Shown in pieces: positions 8,742-17,399 of a stretch of DNA of 64,000 nt. How positions within the stretch are numbered: position 1 is the first letter of the stretch; each line of letters starts with the position of its first letter. The stretch spans positions 3,596,001 to 3,660,000 of the forward strand of contig OZ246946.1 in the NCBI GenBank assembly GCA_965232015.1, written 5' to 3'. This stretch comes from JAJEAO01 sp963667635. Lineage in GTDB: Bacteria > Acidobacteriota > Vicinamibacteria > Marinacidobacterales > Marinacidobacteraceae. The position numbers were made by a program, and so were the translations under genes. The notes beneath the pieces were generated by a model that searched no databases, had not been told where the DNA came from, and saw only the letters and a list, made by a program, of their open reading frames with translations.

Positions 8742-10514
8742 TTGAGATCCGGACTCGGCGACGCCTGCCGACGGCTCGACGGTCGCGGGTATCCCGCCTA
8801 CCGCGCCCTCGCCGGCGGGTGGCGGCTCGGCCCCGGGATCGCGCTCTTCCTCGATCGCATCGCGCGCGACCCGTTCGCCCCGCCGTCGCGGGTCCGGCTG
8901 CGGCTCGACGCCGGGACCGCCGGATTCGATCCGGCGCTCCTCGCCCACCGCGTCGGTCGCATGGCGCTCGGCGATCTCCTCGCCCGCCGGGTCGCCGGCG
9001 CGGTCCGTCGGGTCCGCCTCGGCTCCGGCCGGAGCGGCGATGTCACGATCGCCTCCGGGGGACAGGAAGTTATCGAGCGCTCGGCGGTCGTCCTCGGGGA
9101 CGAGGGCGGCGGGCTCGACCCCGGAGTCGTGGAAGCCCGCCTCGAAGTCGGTCTCCCGGCGGCGGGCCGACGGATCCTGGGGCGACGGGCGGCCGAGCTG
9201 CTGACCGGGGAACTGAACCGCATCGCCCGCGCCGCCCTCGTCGGCGGAAGCCTCCCCCCGGGGGAGGCGGAAGCGTTCGTCCGGGATGTCGAGACCCAGG
9301 AGCGCCTCCGCTCGCAGCTCGCCGAGCGCGGGCTGGTGGCGTTCGTCGCCGACGGAGCGATCCTGCCCCGCGCCCACGGCGCCACCGGACGACCCCTGAC
9401 GACCACGGAGGCCATGCCCTTTCGCAGTCCGCCGGCGCTCCGCGTGATTCTCGATCTCCCGGACGGCGGCCAGGTTCCGGGAATGGGCCTCCCGGAAGGG
9501 GTCACCCTGATCGTCGGGGGCGGCTACCACGGCAAGTCCACGCTGCTCCAGGCCCTCGCCCGGGCCGTCGTTCCCCACATCCCCGGCGACGGCCGGGAGC
9601 GGGTCGTGACCCGCGCCGACGCGGTGACGATCCGCGCCGAGGAGGGGCGGTCGGTCCAGGATGTGGACGTGAGTCCGTTCCTCCGCGAGCTGCCCGGCGG
9701 CCGCCGGACCGACCGCTTCTCGACCCGCGACGCGAGCGGCAGCACCAGCCAGGCGGCGGCGATCGTCGAAGCGATCGAAGCGGGGGCGACCGTGCTCCTG
9801 CTCGACGAGGACACGTCAGCGACGAACCTGATGATCCGCGACGCCCGGATGCAGGCGCTGGTGGCGCGGGAGTCCGAACCCATCGTGCCGTTCCTCGACC
9901 GGGTGCGGGAGCTCTACCGACGTCGAGGCGTCTCCACCGTGCTCGTCATGGGCGGCTCCGGGGACTACTTCGATGTCGCCGACACCGTGATCCAGATGGA
10001 GGCGTTCCAGCCCCGGGAAGTCACCGCCCGCGCCCGCGAGGTCGCTGCGGCGCTGCCGACCCGCCGCGCCGGGGAGGTGGCGCCCGGCCGTTTCGACGAC
10101 CGGCGCCGGAAGCCCGTCGCCGCGAGCCTCGATCCCTCCGGCCGCCGCGGCCGTCCCCGCGTCCTTGCCCGGCGCCGGGAGACGCTCCAGTACGGCGAGT
10201 CCGAAGTGGACCTCCGCGCCGTCGAGCAGCTCTTCGGCGCCGATCAGACCCGTGCGGCGGGCCACGCGGTGGCCCTCGCCGCGACCGACCACGCCGGGCT
10301 CGCGGTTCCGGCGCTTCTCGACGCGCTCGACGCCCGGCTCGACCGCGACGGCGTGGACGCTCTCACCCGCGAGGGCCGCGCCGGCCGCCACCCCGGTCGC
10401 CTCGCCCGTCCCCGCCGCCACGAGATCGCCGCCGTCCTGAACCGCCTCCGCTCCGCCCGTTTCACCGCCGGGGACCCCCGCGCCGGATGCTCACCGGATA
10501 ATCCCGCCTCATGA
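8742..10514 (+). CDS. ABC-class predicted ATPase (COG3044 type)
   Basis: A 590-residue protein of the 'predicted ATPase of the ABC class' family. The N-terminal part (about 1-220) is family-specific. A P-loop GGGYHGKSTLL lies near residue 263, followed by signature-like sequence and a Walker B LLLDEDTSATN near residue 350. The frame begins with TTG at 8742. The last ~150 residues are rich in Arg/Ala. The stop overlaps the next gene's ATG by 4 bp (ATGA). The family's cellular role is unknown; an RNA- or DNA-associated function has been suggested only by analogy. Confidence 0.82.
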   Translation: MRSGLGDACRRLDGRGYPAYRALAGGWRLGPGIALFLDRIARDPFAPPSRVRLRLDAGTAGFDPALLAHRVGRMALGDLLARRVAGAVRRVRLGSGRSGDVTIASGGQEVIERSAVVLGDEGGGLDPGVVEARLEVGLPAAGRRILGRRAAELLTGELNRIARAALVGGSLPPGEAEAFVRDVETQERLRSQLAERGLVAFVADGAILPRAHGATGRPLTTTEAMPFRSPPALRVILDLPDGGQVPGMGLPEGVTLIVGGGYHGKSTLLQALARAVVPHIPGDGRERVVTRADAVTIRAEEGRSVQDVDVSPFLRELPGGRRTDRFSTRDASGSTSQAAAIVEAIEAGATVLLLDEDTSATNLMIRDARMQALVARESEPIVPFLDRVRELYRRRGVSTVLVMGGSGDYFDVADTVIQMEAFQPREVTARAREVAAALPTRRAGEVAPGRFDDRRRKPVAASLDPSGRRGRPRVLARRRETLQYGESEVDLRAVEQLFGADQTRAAGHAVALAATDHAGLAVPALLDALDARLDRDGVDALTREGRAGRHPGRLARPRRHEIAAVLNRLRSARFTAGDPRAGCSPDNPAS

Positions 10515-12031
10515 GCCGGGTTTCCTCTTCCAGTCTGCTGCTCGCCCTCCCTCTCGCCGGGTCGGGTTGCTCCTCCCCCGACCCCGGAGGCGCCGCCGCC
10601 GCCGAGCGGCTCCTGATCACCGGCGGCACCGTCGTCGTCATGGACGACGCCGGGACGATTCTGGAGGGTGGAGCGGTGCTGATCGAAGGGGACCGCATCG
10701 TGGGCCTGTTCGACCGGGCCGCGCCCCGACCGCCCGATGTCCCGGTCCTCGACGCCACCGGCCAGCTCGTGATCCCCGGGCTGGTGAACACCCACGGCCA
10801 CGCGGCGATGTCGCTGCTGCGGGGCCTCGCCGACGACCTGCCGTTGATGACCTGGCTGGAAGAGAACATCTTCCCCGCCGAGGCCGCCCTCGTCGCCCCC
10901 GAATTCGTGTACTGGGCGACGCTCCTCGCGTCCATCGAGATGCTGAAGAGCGGGACGACGACCTTCACCGACATGTACTACTTCCGCGAGGAAGCGGCGC
11001 GGGCCACGATCAAGGCGGGGATCCGCGCGGTGGTCGGGCCCCATGTCATCGGCTTTCCGACGCCCGACTTCACCACCGCCGGGGAGTCGCTGGCCGACGC
11101 CGACCTGTTCTTCGAGACCTACCGCGACCACCCCACCCTGATCTCCGGAACCGCCGCCCACGCGTTCTACACGACGCCGCTCGAGCCGGTCCGCGCCGCC
11201 CACGACATCGCCCGCCGCCATGGCGCCCCCTTCCAGATCCACGTCGTGGAGGCGGAAGACGAGGACGAGCGGGTGGAAGCGGCGATCGGGATGCGAACGA
11301 TCCCGGCGCTCGAGTCCATCGGGGCGCTCCGTCCCGGAACGGTCCTCGCTCACGGGACCTACCTGACCGGGGACGACATCGCCCGGATCGCCGCCGGCGG
11401 CGCCGGCGTCGCCCACAACCCCGAGAGCAACATGAAGCTCGGGGCGTCGCGGGCGGCGCCGGTCGCCGAGCTTCTCGCCGCCGGAGTTCCGGTGGGCCTG
11501 GGAACCGACGGCGCAGCGAGCAACAACGACCTCGACATGTTCGGCGAGATGGACACCGCGGCGAAGCTCCACAAGTTCGCCACCGGAGACCCGGCGGCGA
11601 TGCCCGCCGAGACCGTCTTCCGCATGGCGACCGCGGGCGGCGCGCGGGTGCTGAACCTCCACGACCGGATCGGCTCGCTCGAGGTCGGAAAGCGCGCCGA
11701 CATCGTGCTGGTGGAGACGCGCAGCGCCCACCTGACGCCGCTCTACCGGCCCTACTCCCACCTCGTGTATGCCGCCCGGGGGAGCGATGTCTCCACCGTC
11801 CTGGTGAACGGCCGGATCGTCGTCCGGGACGGCGAGGTCACGACCGTGGACGAAGCCGAGGTAATGGAGCGCGCCCGCGGCTTCGCCGACCAGATCAGCG
11901 AGGTCGTCCGGGAAGTCCAGCGGGAACGCCGCGCCGCCGAACCGTCGGAGCGCCGGACTCCAGTCCGGCAATTCCCAAGCGAGCTGCCGGAGCGCCGGAG
12001 CGCCGGACCGCTGGCCCTGGTTCGACGATGA
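10511..12031 (+). CDS. Lipoprotein amidohydrolase, MTA/SAH deaminase-like
   Basis: A 506-residue amidohydrolase with a lipobox (LAGSGC, Cys20), so predicted to be membrane-anchored outside the cytoplasm. Metal and catalytic residues of the methylthioadenosine/S-adenosylhomocysteine deaminase-TRZ/ATZ group are present: HGH (95-97), His244 with Glu247, His281 and GTDGAASNND (Asp333). Secretion is unusual because characterised family members are cytosolic nucleoside or triazine deaminases. The last ~38 residues are translated from a REP-like palindrome and look like a recent 3' extension. The gene overlaps the ABC-class ATPase by 4 bp. A 120-bp relic of a related gene lies at 13421-13540. Confidence 0.85.
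   Translation: MSRVSSSSLLLALPLAGSGCSSPDPGGAAAAERLLITGGTVVVMDDAGTILEGGAVLIEGDRIVGLFDRAAPRPPDVPVLDATGQLVIPGLVNTHGHAAMSLLRGLADDLPLMTWLEENIFPAEAALVAPEFVYWATLLASIEMLKSGTTTFTDMYYFREEAARATIKAGIRAVVGPHVIGFPTPDFTTAGESLADADLFFETYRDHPTLISGTAAHAFYTTPLEPVRAAHDIARRHGAPFQIHVVEAEDEDERVEAAIGMRTIPALESIGALRPGTVLAHGTYLTGDDIARIAAGGAGVAHNPESNMKLGASRAAPVAELLAAGVPVGLGTDGAASNNDLDMFGEMDTAAKLHKFATGDPAAMPAETVFRMATAGGARVLNLHDRIGSLEVGKRADIVLVETRSAHLTPLYRPYSHLVYAARGSDVSTVLVNGRIVVRDGEVTTVDEAEVMERARGFADQISEVVREVQRERRAAEPSERRTPVRQFPSELPERRSAGPLALVRR
11947..11970 (+). repeat. REP-like palindrome (GGAC/GTCC stem)
   Basis: GGAGC flank then an 8-bp perfect stem GCCGGACT/AGTCCGGC with a CC loop. It lies inside the 3' end of the amidohydrolase frame and encodes its odd C-terminal residues. 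Confidence 0.8.
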
Positions 12032-12095
12032 CCTCGCCTACCCGCAAGAGCCACCGCACGGCGCTCGCGGACTGGTGAAGCACGTCTCTCTATCG

Positions 12096-12119
12096 TGCCG
12101 GACTGGAGTCCGGCGCTCC
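12096..12119 (-). repeat. REP-like palindrome, inverted relative to 11947
   Basis: Same palindrome in the opposite orientation (TGCCGGACTGGAGTCCGGC followed by GCTCC). With the copy at 11947 it forms a head-to-head pair about 125 bp apart. Confidence 0.8.
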
Positions 12120-12219
12120 GGCAGGAGGCGCCGGTCGGGCGTGGAATCCGATGTGGCGCCGGTGCGACACAATGTCCGGGTCGGGGGCCACACGACCCTC
12201 GAACAGGAACAGCAAGGAC

Positions 12220-13368
12220 ATGATCCGGAAAGGAGCGGCGCGCCGGCCGACGACGCTGCTGCTCGCTGGATGCGCGGCGATGGTCCTCGCCGGCTGCGCC
12301 CCGAACGAACCGGAGGCCGTGCAAGCGGGAGCCGGCGACGAACAGGCGGCCATGGAGACGGCAACCGAGCCGGCCTTCCCGTCCCACCCCGCAACCGAGC
12401 CGGCCTTCCCGTCCCGCCCCGCAACCGAGCCTGCCTTCCCGTCCCGCCCCGCAACCGAGCCTGCCTTCCCGTCCCGCCCCGTGGACGGGCCGATGCCCGA
12501 GATCGGACCGGCCCCCGCGGACTACGTGCCGACAGCGGAGACTGCCCCCGCCACCGATATCTGGCTCGGAGCCCTCGCGCGCAGCGGGGGCTCGCTCGGG
12601 GTAGCCGACCTGGAACAGGCGACCGATCGGGCCGCCTATGACAACCAGCCCAGCTTCCTGCTCGACGGCTCGGCCATCCTCCACACGGCGGCGTTCGAGC
12701 GACGCCAGACCGAAGTCATGCGCATCGCTGTGACCGCGGGCGCCGTCGCACCCGGCGAGCAGCTCACGCACACCGGCGAGGCGAGCGAGTTCTCGCCGGT
12801 CCAGATCCCCGGACAGGAGTCCTTCTCCGCGATCCACGAAGTCCGCGGCAAGCAGTACCTCTGGCGCTACGACCTTTCCGGCGCGGCGGTGGGACCGATC
12901 TTCGCCACCGCCGAACCGGTGGGGTATCACGCCTGGGCCAACGAACGCGTCGTCGTGATGTTCATCCTGGGGAGCCCGCCCACCCTGCAGGTCGGTGACG
13001 CGATGACCGGAGAGATCCGGATCGTGGCCCGGAATCCCGGCCGTTCCATCCACCGGATTCCGGGCGCGGAGGCGATCTCCTTCGTGCGGAAGGTCGAAGA
13101 CGGAGGGTGGTGGATCGAACGGCTGGACCCCGAATCCGGCGCCGCCGTGCGGATCGCGCGAACGCTGCCGGGCCGAGAGGACTACGCGTGGACGCCCGAA
13201 GGCGAGATCCTGATGGGTGACGGCTCACGGTTGTTCGCGTGGTCCGAGGGCTCGGACTGGCGGGAGATCGCCGACTTCGAGGAGCGGGGCCTCGAGGGCA
13301 TCTCCCGTCTCGCCGTGAGTCCGGACGGCGCCCGGATCGCGATCGTCGCCGACCGCACCAGCGGCTGA
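12220..13368 (+). CDS. Lipoprotein with ATEPAFPSRP repeats and TolB-like C-terminus
   Basis: A 382-residue predicted lipoprotein: lipobox-like LLAGC and LAGC give candidate acylated cysteines at 18 and 26. After a short linker come four tandem 10-residue repeats (ATEPAFPSRP, one with H for R) coded by near-identical 30-bp units at 12361-12480. The rest resembles a partial beta-propeller: AVSPDGARIAIVAD near the end and TPEGEILMGDG are PD40/TolB-like strands. ATG at 12220 follows an AAGG motif and begins the signal; an upstream in-frame ATG has no such support. Function unknown; probably a periplasmic or surface-anchored binding protein. Confidence 0.7.
   Translation: MIRKGAARRPTTLLLAGCAAMVLAGCAPNEPEAVQAGAGDEQAAMETATEPAFPSHPATEPAFPSRPATEPAFPSRPATEPAFPSRPVDGPMPEIGPAPADYVPTAETAPATDIWLGALARSGGSLGVADLEQATDRAAYDNQPSFLLDGSAILHTAAFERRQTEVMRIAVTAGAVAPGEQLTHTGEASEFSPVQIPGQESFSAIHEVRGKQYLWRYDLSGAAVGPIFATAEPVGYHAWANERVVVMFILGSPPTLQVGDAMTGEIRIVARNPGRSIHRIPGAEAISFVRKVEDGGWWIERLDPESGAAVRIARTLPGREDYAWTPEGEILMGDGSRLFAWSEGSDWREIADFEERGLEGISRLAVSPDGARIAIVADRTSG
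12361..12480 (+). repeat. Four tandem 30-bp coding repeats
   Basis: Four consecutive 30-bp units beginning gcaaccgagcc encode ATEPAFPSRP or its His variant. The last two units are identical, so the array probably expands and contracts by slippage or recombination. Confidence 0.9.
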
Positions 13369-13420
13369 GCCGGTGCTGCCGGCGGGAACGTTGACCTCCC
13401 TGAAAGGGAACGGCGTTCGG

Positions 13421-13540
13421 GAACGGCCGCATCGTGGTGCGGGACGGCGAGGTCACGACAGTGGACGAGGCCGAGGTCATGGAACGCGCCCGCGGCTTCG
13501 CCGGACCGATCACTGAAGTCGTCCAGGCGGTCCAGCGGAC
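13421..13540 (+). pseudogene. 3' remnant of a second amidohydrolase gene
   Basis: These 120 bp align without gaps to 11806-11925, the 3' end of the amidohydrolase gene. Both encode NGRIVVRDGEVTTVDEAE and following residues. Most differences are at synonymous third positions (for example cgg/cgc, gtc/gtg, acc/aca), so the fragment had diverged under protein-level constraint before its 5' part was lost. No amidohydrolase sequence is seen upstream of 13421. The surrounding gap (13369-13652) holds nothing else recognisable. Confidence 0.75.
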
Positions 13541-13652
13541 CCGCCACCGAAGCGAAATGACTATGGAACGCTGCCTGCCCCGCTCCAGAGGGAAAACCGG
13601 GCCGAGCTCCACGGCAGTGCGGACCGCGCGACGGACGAGTCCGGACCGGCCC

Positions 13653-14431
13653 TTATGGAGCGCCGCTTTCTGCAGCGGTAGATTCTCGTAGACTCTGCCT
13701 CGGTCGGTCGATGCCTTCCCGATAGTCAACCCCGAGGCATGTGTTCGTTACGTCGTCTAGGCGTTGAAACTCGGTGATCTTGAATTCGGAGCCAGATGCT
13801 GAGCCGACAGTGTGGCAGACATACAGGGAATCGGGCTTCTTCACGAACTTGAACGTGTGGTGAGTGAGGAGTGCGATGATCCGTCGCGTCCACTTGGGTC
13901 CGTCGGCCAGTAGCCGGAGACAAGCCGTCTGATCCTTGGGCTTGGCCCTTGGATTGAAAGGATTGGGCGTGTGAAGGAGCCCGTTGGCGGTCCCGTAGAG
14001 CGTCTTGAATCGCTCGTAAGTCAGATAGTCCGCGTTGGCTGTGACCAGTTCACCCACATAGTTCTTGAAGGCCCCTTCGGGGAGACCTGGCGGCGCAGGG
14101 CCAGAGGCGTCAAGACGGAGTGGCTCGGGATAGTAGTAGTCAGGGTACGCGTCCTTGATCGTCTTGAGGATATCGCCGGCGTGCCATGAGCGCCGATGGT
14201 TGTCTGAAATGGAATTCATGAGGGAGCCGTCGTCGGTCTCGGTGGCCACGAGCGAAGCGGTAGCAATGAGCTCTAGCACCTGACGGAACTGTAGATATGC
14301 GCACTCCGCCATGGGGATGGCGTACAAGAGATTTGACATTCCCGTGCAGATGTTTCCACTACCTCTAGTCGATGCAAGATCTCCTGCATTCGGCCACGGT
14401 ATGCGTTCAGTCTCTCGGTTGATCCAAGCAT
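13653..14431 (-). pseudogene. Hypothetical protein, apparently frameshifted near 14340
   Basis: The best start is ATG at 14431, preceded by a strong AAGGAGG about five bases upstream. It encodes MLGSTERLNAYRGRMQEIL and continues to about 14342. The downstream body (228 residues, NLLYAIPMAECAYLQFRQVL onward) is in another frame. The join needs a -1 shift, as if one base were deleted or two inserted. The N-terminal helix and the AECAYLQFRQVLELIA stretch resemble one continuous helical protein of unknown function. It is transcribed in the same direction as, and just downstream of, the BREX operon, and its base composition is lower in G+C than neighbouring core genes. It may be a genuine pseudogene, a sequencing error, or start independently at 14339. 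Confidence 0.55.
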
Positions 14432-14589
14432 GTCTTCCTCCTTGGGATCGGTCCTCGCGGCGTTAGCTCGCGGGGAAGTTCCAGTGAGCACAAGAGCGGA
14501 GCTCACCGGGTCACTTCAAGTGAGTCCTCTGTGTTCAGAGGCCATCGAGTGTAGCGCGGCACTCTTGGTGGAGTGATCGGAAGTCGGTG

Positions 14590-15408
14590 TTACGTCCTGC
14601 TGAGACCTGCCCTTCTGAGTAGTGGGGGCTGACAGGCGACCTCCGGCGCATCGTGGTCGGCGCGTCGCAGCGCGAGGAGCTCCTGATCGAGGCCGTGGCG
14701 GACGAATTCCAGCCGCGGTGAGTGCGAGGCGAGGAGCTCGGCGGGCATCGGTTCGATGCGGAACGGGAAGAGGCGCGGTCCCTCGATCAGGGCTCGGGGA
14801 GCGGCCGCAGCCAGGCCACGACTTCGCAGGACGGCCTCGCCGAGAAAGCTGGTGAGTTCGGGGGCGTGGATCGGATGCGTTGGGGCTGGGCCGTAGATTC
14901 CCGGGTGATCCGACTCACAGATCACGCCCCAGTCCACGAATGAGCGGAGTACGTAGCGCGTAGCGCGCTCGACGCCGGGGCGCTCCCCGTACTCCTCGCG
15001 GATCCGGGCTTGGACCCCGGCCGCTGCCGCTTGGCCGTCGAGTCGGATCTGCCGGCCCACCCGCGCGGCCACGGTGCCCCAAAACGGGTAAGCGGCGAGC
15101 AGCATCCCCCAATGGACGGCCAATCGGTCGCCGTCGTGTGCCTGCCGCAGCAGGTCGAGGCCGTTGTTCCGGAGTCCTTCGAGCCCCTTGGGGACGAGGA
15201 GCCACGTCTTGATCAGGACCGTGATCGCCTTCTCCCGTCCGCTACGGGGCGCATTGCCCCCTTGGGAGATCTGATCCCCAAGACGAGCATCGAGAGCGTC
15301 GTGGACGGCCTTCTTGTCGTTCCCGGCGAGGACGAGCCTGGCGGTCTCCTCTACCCAGTCGAGCCGGACGAGGCGGCCGATGCCGACCTTCCGCGCCGTG
15401 TCCCTCAC
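14590..15408 (-). CDS. brxA: BrxA-like helical protein of the BREX island
   Basis: A 272-residue, mostly helical protein. GTG at 15408 overlaps the pglZ stop (GTGA), indicating translational coupling. Its layout (LDWVEETARLVLAG, REKAITVLIKTW, then HWGMLLAAYPFW and TRYVLRSFVDWG) fits the small BrxA/DUF1819-type proteins that close BREX type 3 operons. No catalytic motif is visible. The assignment rests on position and general pattern, not on a diagnostic motif. In type 1 systems BrxA is a DNA-binding accessory factor. Being downstream of an IS-disrupted pglX, its expression may depend on readthrough or an internal promoter. Confidence 0.5.
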   Translation of the reverse strand: MRDTARKVGIGRLVRLDWVEETARLVLAGNDKKAVHDALDARLGDQISQGGNAPRSGREKAITVLIKTWLLVPKGLEGLRNNGLDLLRQAHDGDRLAVHWGMLLAAYPFWGTVAARVGRQIRLDGQAAAAGVQARIREEYGERPGVERATRYVLRSFVDWGVICESDHPGIYGPAPTHPIHAPELTSFLGEAVLRSRGLAAAAPRALIEGPRLFPFRIEPMPAELLASHSPRLEFVRHGLDQELLALRRADHDAPEVACQPPLLRRAGLSRT

Positions 15409-17399
15409 GCCGGTTGTCGCGTGATGCGCACGAGCGGGACGATCACTTCCTCAAGGTTGGCGCCGCCGTGGCAGACGACGGTCTTGCCCTCCGGGACGAA
15501 GGCGCAGCGACCGGGCGCGAGCAGAGGCAGGAAGCCGCCCGGCAGTCCCAGGGGAGGCCAGGCTGTCGCCTCGGGAAAACGCTTCGCGACCTGGCGTCGC
15601 AGCGCCTCGTCCTGGAAGATCCTGACCCTCTCTCCCCGCAGGTTGGAGAGAGCTCCTTCGGCTGGCCTTCCGAGTCCTCGCGCCTCGACGTTGCCGTGGT
15701 CCGAGGTAAGCCAGACGGTGAACCCGCCGTCCAGAAGACGGTCGAGCAGCCCGCAGAGGAATGGTCCCTCTGCCCAATGTCGAACCTGGTTGAGCATGCC
15801 GCGCTCGCCGAGCGGTGTCCCGTGCATGATGTCGTCCACGGTGTTCACAACGATGGCCACCGCCCGGGGTTTCGGATCGGCGAGCAGTGTCTCCACCGCC
15901 TCCGGATCTGCGGCTTCGAACTTCTTCCGGTAGGCGATCTCGGCGGGACCGAGGCCACAGCCCCGCATGAAGCGCCTCCAGTGGGTCGCCTCCGTGGCCG
16001 TGGTCGCGATGCTGTTCTCGAAGTGAAACGGTGGGCGGCCTGCGAAGAGGGCCTGGCGCGAGACCGCCGTGAGCGTCGGGATCCACGCGAAGACGGCGTC
16101 CTCCTGGAACTGGAGAGCGGGTCGCTGCCGGGTCAGTTCCTCTCTCAACACGGCCCACTGCGGGAGTGCGAGTCCGTCGAGCACCAGGAGCGCGGCGCGG
16201 GATCCCGCGCCGCCAAGGCCTCGGGCAAGCCGATGGGGGACGTGATGGAGCATCACGGGCGCACTCGGTGGGAGGGTGGAGAGGGGTCCGTAGTGCGCCG
16301 GGAGCCACTTGGCGAAGGCCTCGTCCGCCTGCTGCTCGAGGCGCCGGAAACGGTCGCGGCACGCCGAATCGGCATCCCCCAGTCTCAGGAATGTGGCGCG
16401 GGCTTCCCCCCACCGGCGAGCGAACTTGCGCCACGCATGGTGGCCGGACACCTCGCTGGGTAAGCGGTCCTCCGCGACCCGCAGCAGGTGTTCCGCGCGG
16501 CGTCGCTGCGCCTTTGGAGCATCGCGACGGATGCCGACCCGGATCCACGTCTCGTCTGGAGCGGGCTCGATGTCATGCTCGACCGGAGTCAGAAGCCCCT
16601 CGAGGAACAGAGTGTCGAGATAGGCCCGAACGCGCGGGTCGTCGAACGGGAGATCAGCGGGTCCGGGGATGGCCTGGGAAGGACGGTGCTCCGTGTGTCC
16701 GGCGCGCCGGTCGAGGAACCGCAACCAGCGTTCGTCAAGGAAGGACAGAAACGCGTTGCGGTCCCGCAGCAGTTGGCCGAGGGGCCAGTCCTCAAAGATC
16801 CCTCGGCTCTCGAGCACGCGGAGGAACCGGTCGTCGAGGCTCGCGGAAACTTGCCGTTCCGCGTAGTGTCGTTCGAGGAGCAGCGTCAGGAGGTCGGCGG
16901 GTTCCCGGACCGTCTCCGGCGTAACGCCGAACAGATGGCGGAGCACGAAGTCGCGGCTCTCATCGGCACCGAGGGCCTTGTCCCCTGCCTGCTGCTGAAT
17001 GACGTAAAGGCGCTCTCGCTCGGTGGGGTCCAGCTCCCGGACGATGGTGGGACTGAGCCGCGTGAAGAAGTCGCCGAGCCGGAGGGAGACCCGCTCGGCG
17101 CCGTCCGTCAGATCGAAGGGAGGTTCAGTCTCCTCGTCCCCGACCACGATCACGAGGTCGAGCGTCTCGCCATCGTCCCAGCGCGGCCGGAAGCGGGCCT
17201 CGTAGTCGAAGCGGAACGCTATGGGGTCGTCGAGGAAGAGGAAATCGAAGCCGCGCCGCTCGAGAGCGGCCAGGACACCCGCTTCGCGGAGGAGCCTCTC
17301 GGGATCCCGGACGATGGTCGGACGGCCGAGGCCCGGTGTGAAGCGACTCAGGATCGCGGCGACGAGTCGCCGTCCTGGATCCCGCTCTCCTGCTGTCAC
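15405..17399 (-). CDS. pglZ: BREX phosphatase-fold protein PglZ
   Basis: A 664-residue protein with alkaline-phosphatase-superfamily motifs: VLDGLALPQW (Asp408), PTLTAVSR (Thr/Ser near 442-447 as candidate nucleophile), VVNTVDDIMHG, WLTSDHGNVEA (Asp567-His568) and a late VCHGGANLEE. These fit PglZ, the hallmark of BREX phage defence. GTG at 17399 is preferred because it overlaps the pglX stop as GTGA, the pattern used repeatedly in this operon; a start at 17435 is possible. It lies downstream of pglX and upstream of the brxA-like gene, as in type 3 systems. PglZ is needed with PglX for host methylation and for defence in studied systems. Confidence 0.9.
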   Translation of the reverse strand: MTAGERDPGRRLVAAILSRFTPGLGRPTIVRDPERLLREAGVLAALERRGFDFLFLDDPIAFRFDYEARFRPRWDDGETLDLVIVVGDEETEPPFDLTDGAERVSLRLGDFFTRLSPTIVRELDPTERERLYVIQQQAGDKALGADESRDFVLRHLFGVTPETVREPADLLTLLLERHYAERQVSASLDDRFLRVLESRGIFEDWPLGQLLRDRNAFLSFLDERWLRFLDRRAGHTEHRPSQAIPGPADLPFDDPRVRAYLDTLFLEGLLTPVEHDIEPAPDETWIRVGIRRDAPKAQRRRAEHLLRVAEDRLPSEVSGHHAWRKFARRWGEARATFLRLGDADSACRDRFRRLEQQADEAFAKWLPAHYGPLSTLPPSAPVMLHHVPHRLARGLGGAGSRAALLVLDGLALPQWAVLREELTRQRPALQFQEDAVFAWIPTLTAVSRQALFAGRPPFHFENSIATTATEATHWRRFMRGCGLGPAEIAYRKKFEAADPEAVETLLADPKPRAVAIVVNTVDDIMHGTPLGERGMLNQVRHWAEGPFLCGLLDRLLDGGFTVWLTSDHGNVEARGLGRPAEGALSNLRGERVRIFQDEALRRQVAKRFPEATAWPPLGLPGGFLPLLAPGRCAFVPEGKTVVCHGGANLEEVIVPLVRITRQPA

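Noticed and set aside
7623..9578. 651-codon minus-strand frame suggesting a fusion to the desaturase
   Set aside because: The part above 8582 is antisense to the ABC-class ATPase gene and is low-complexity; the desaturase is complete without it.
12361..12480. CRISPR or intergenic tandem repeat
   Set aside because: The 30-bp units are coding, contiguous and without spacers.
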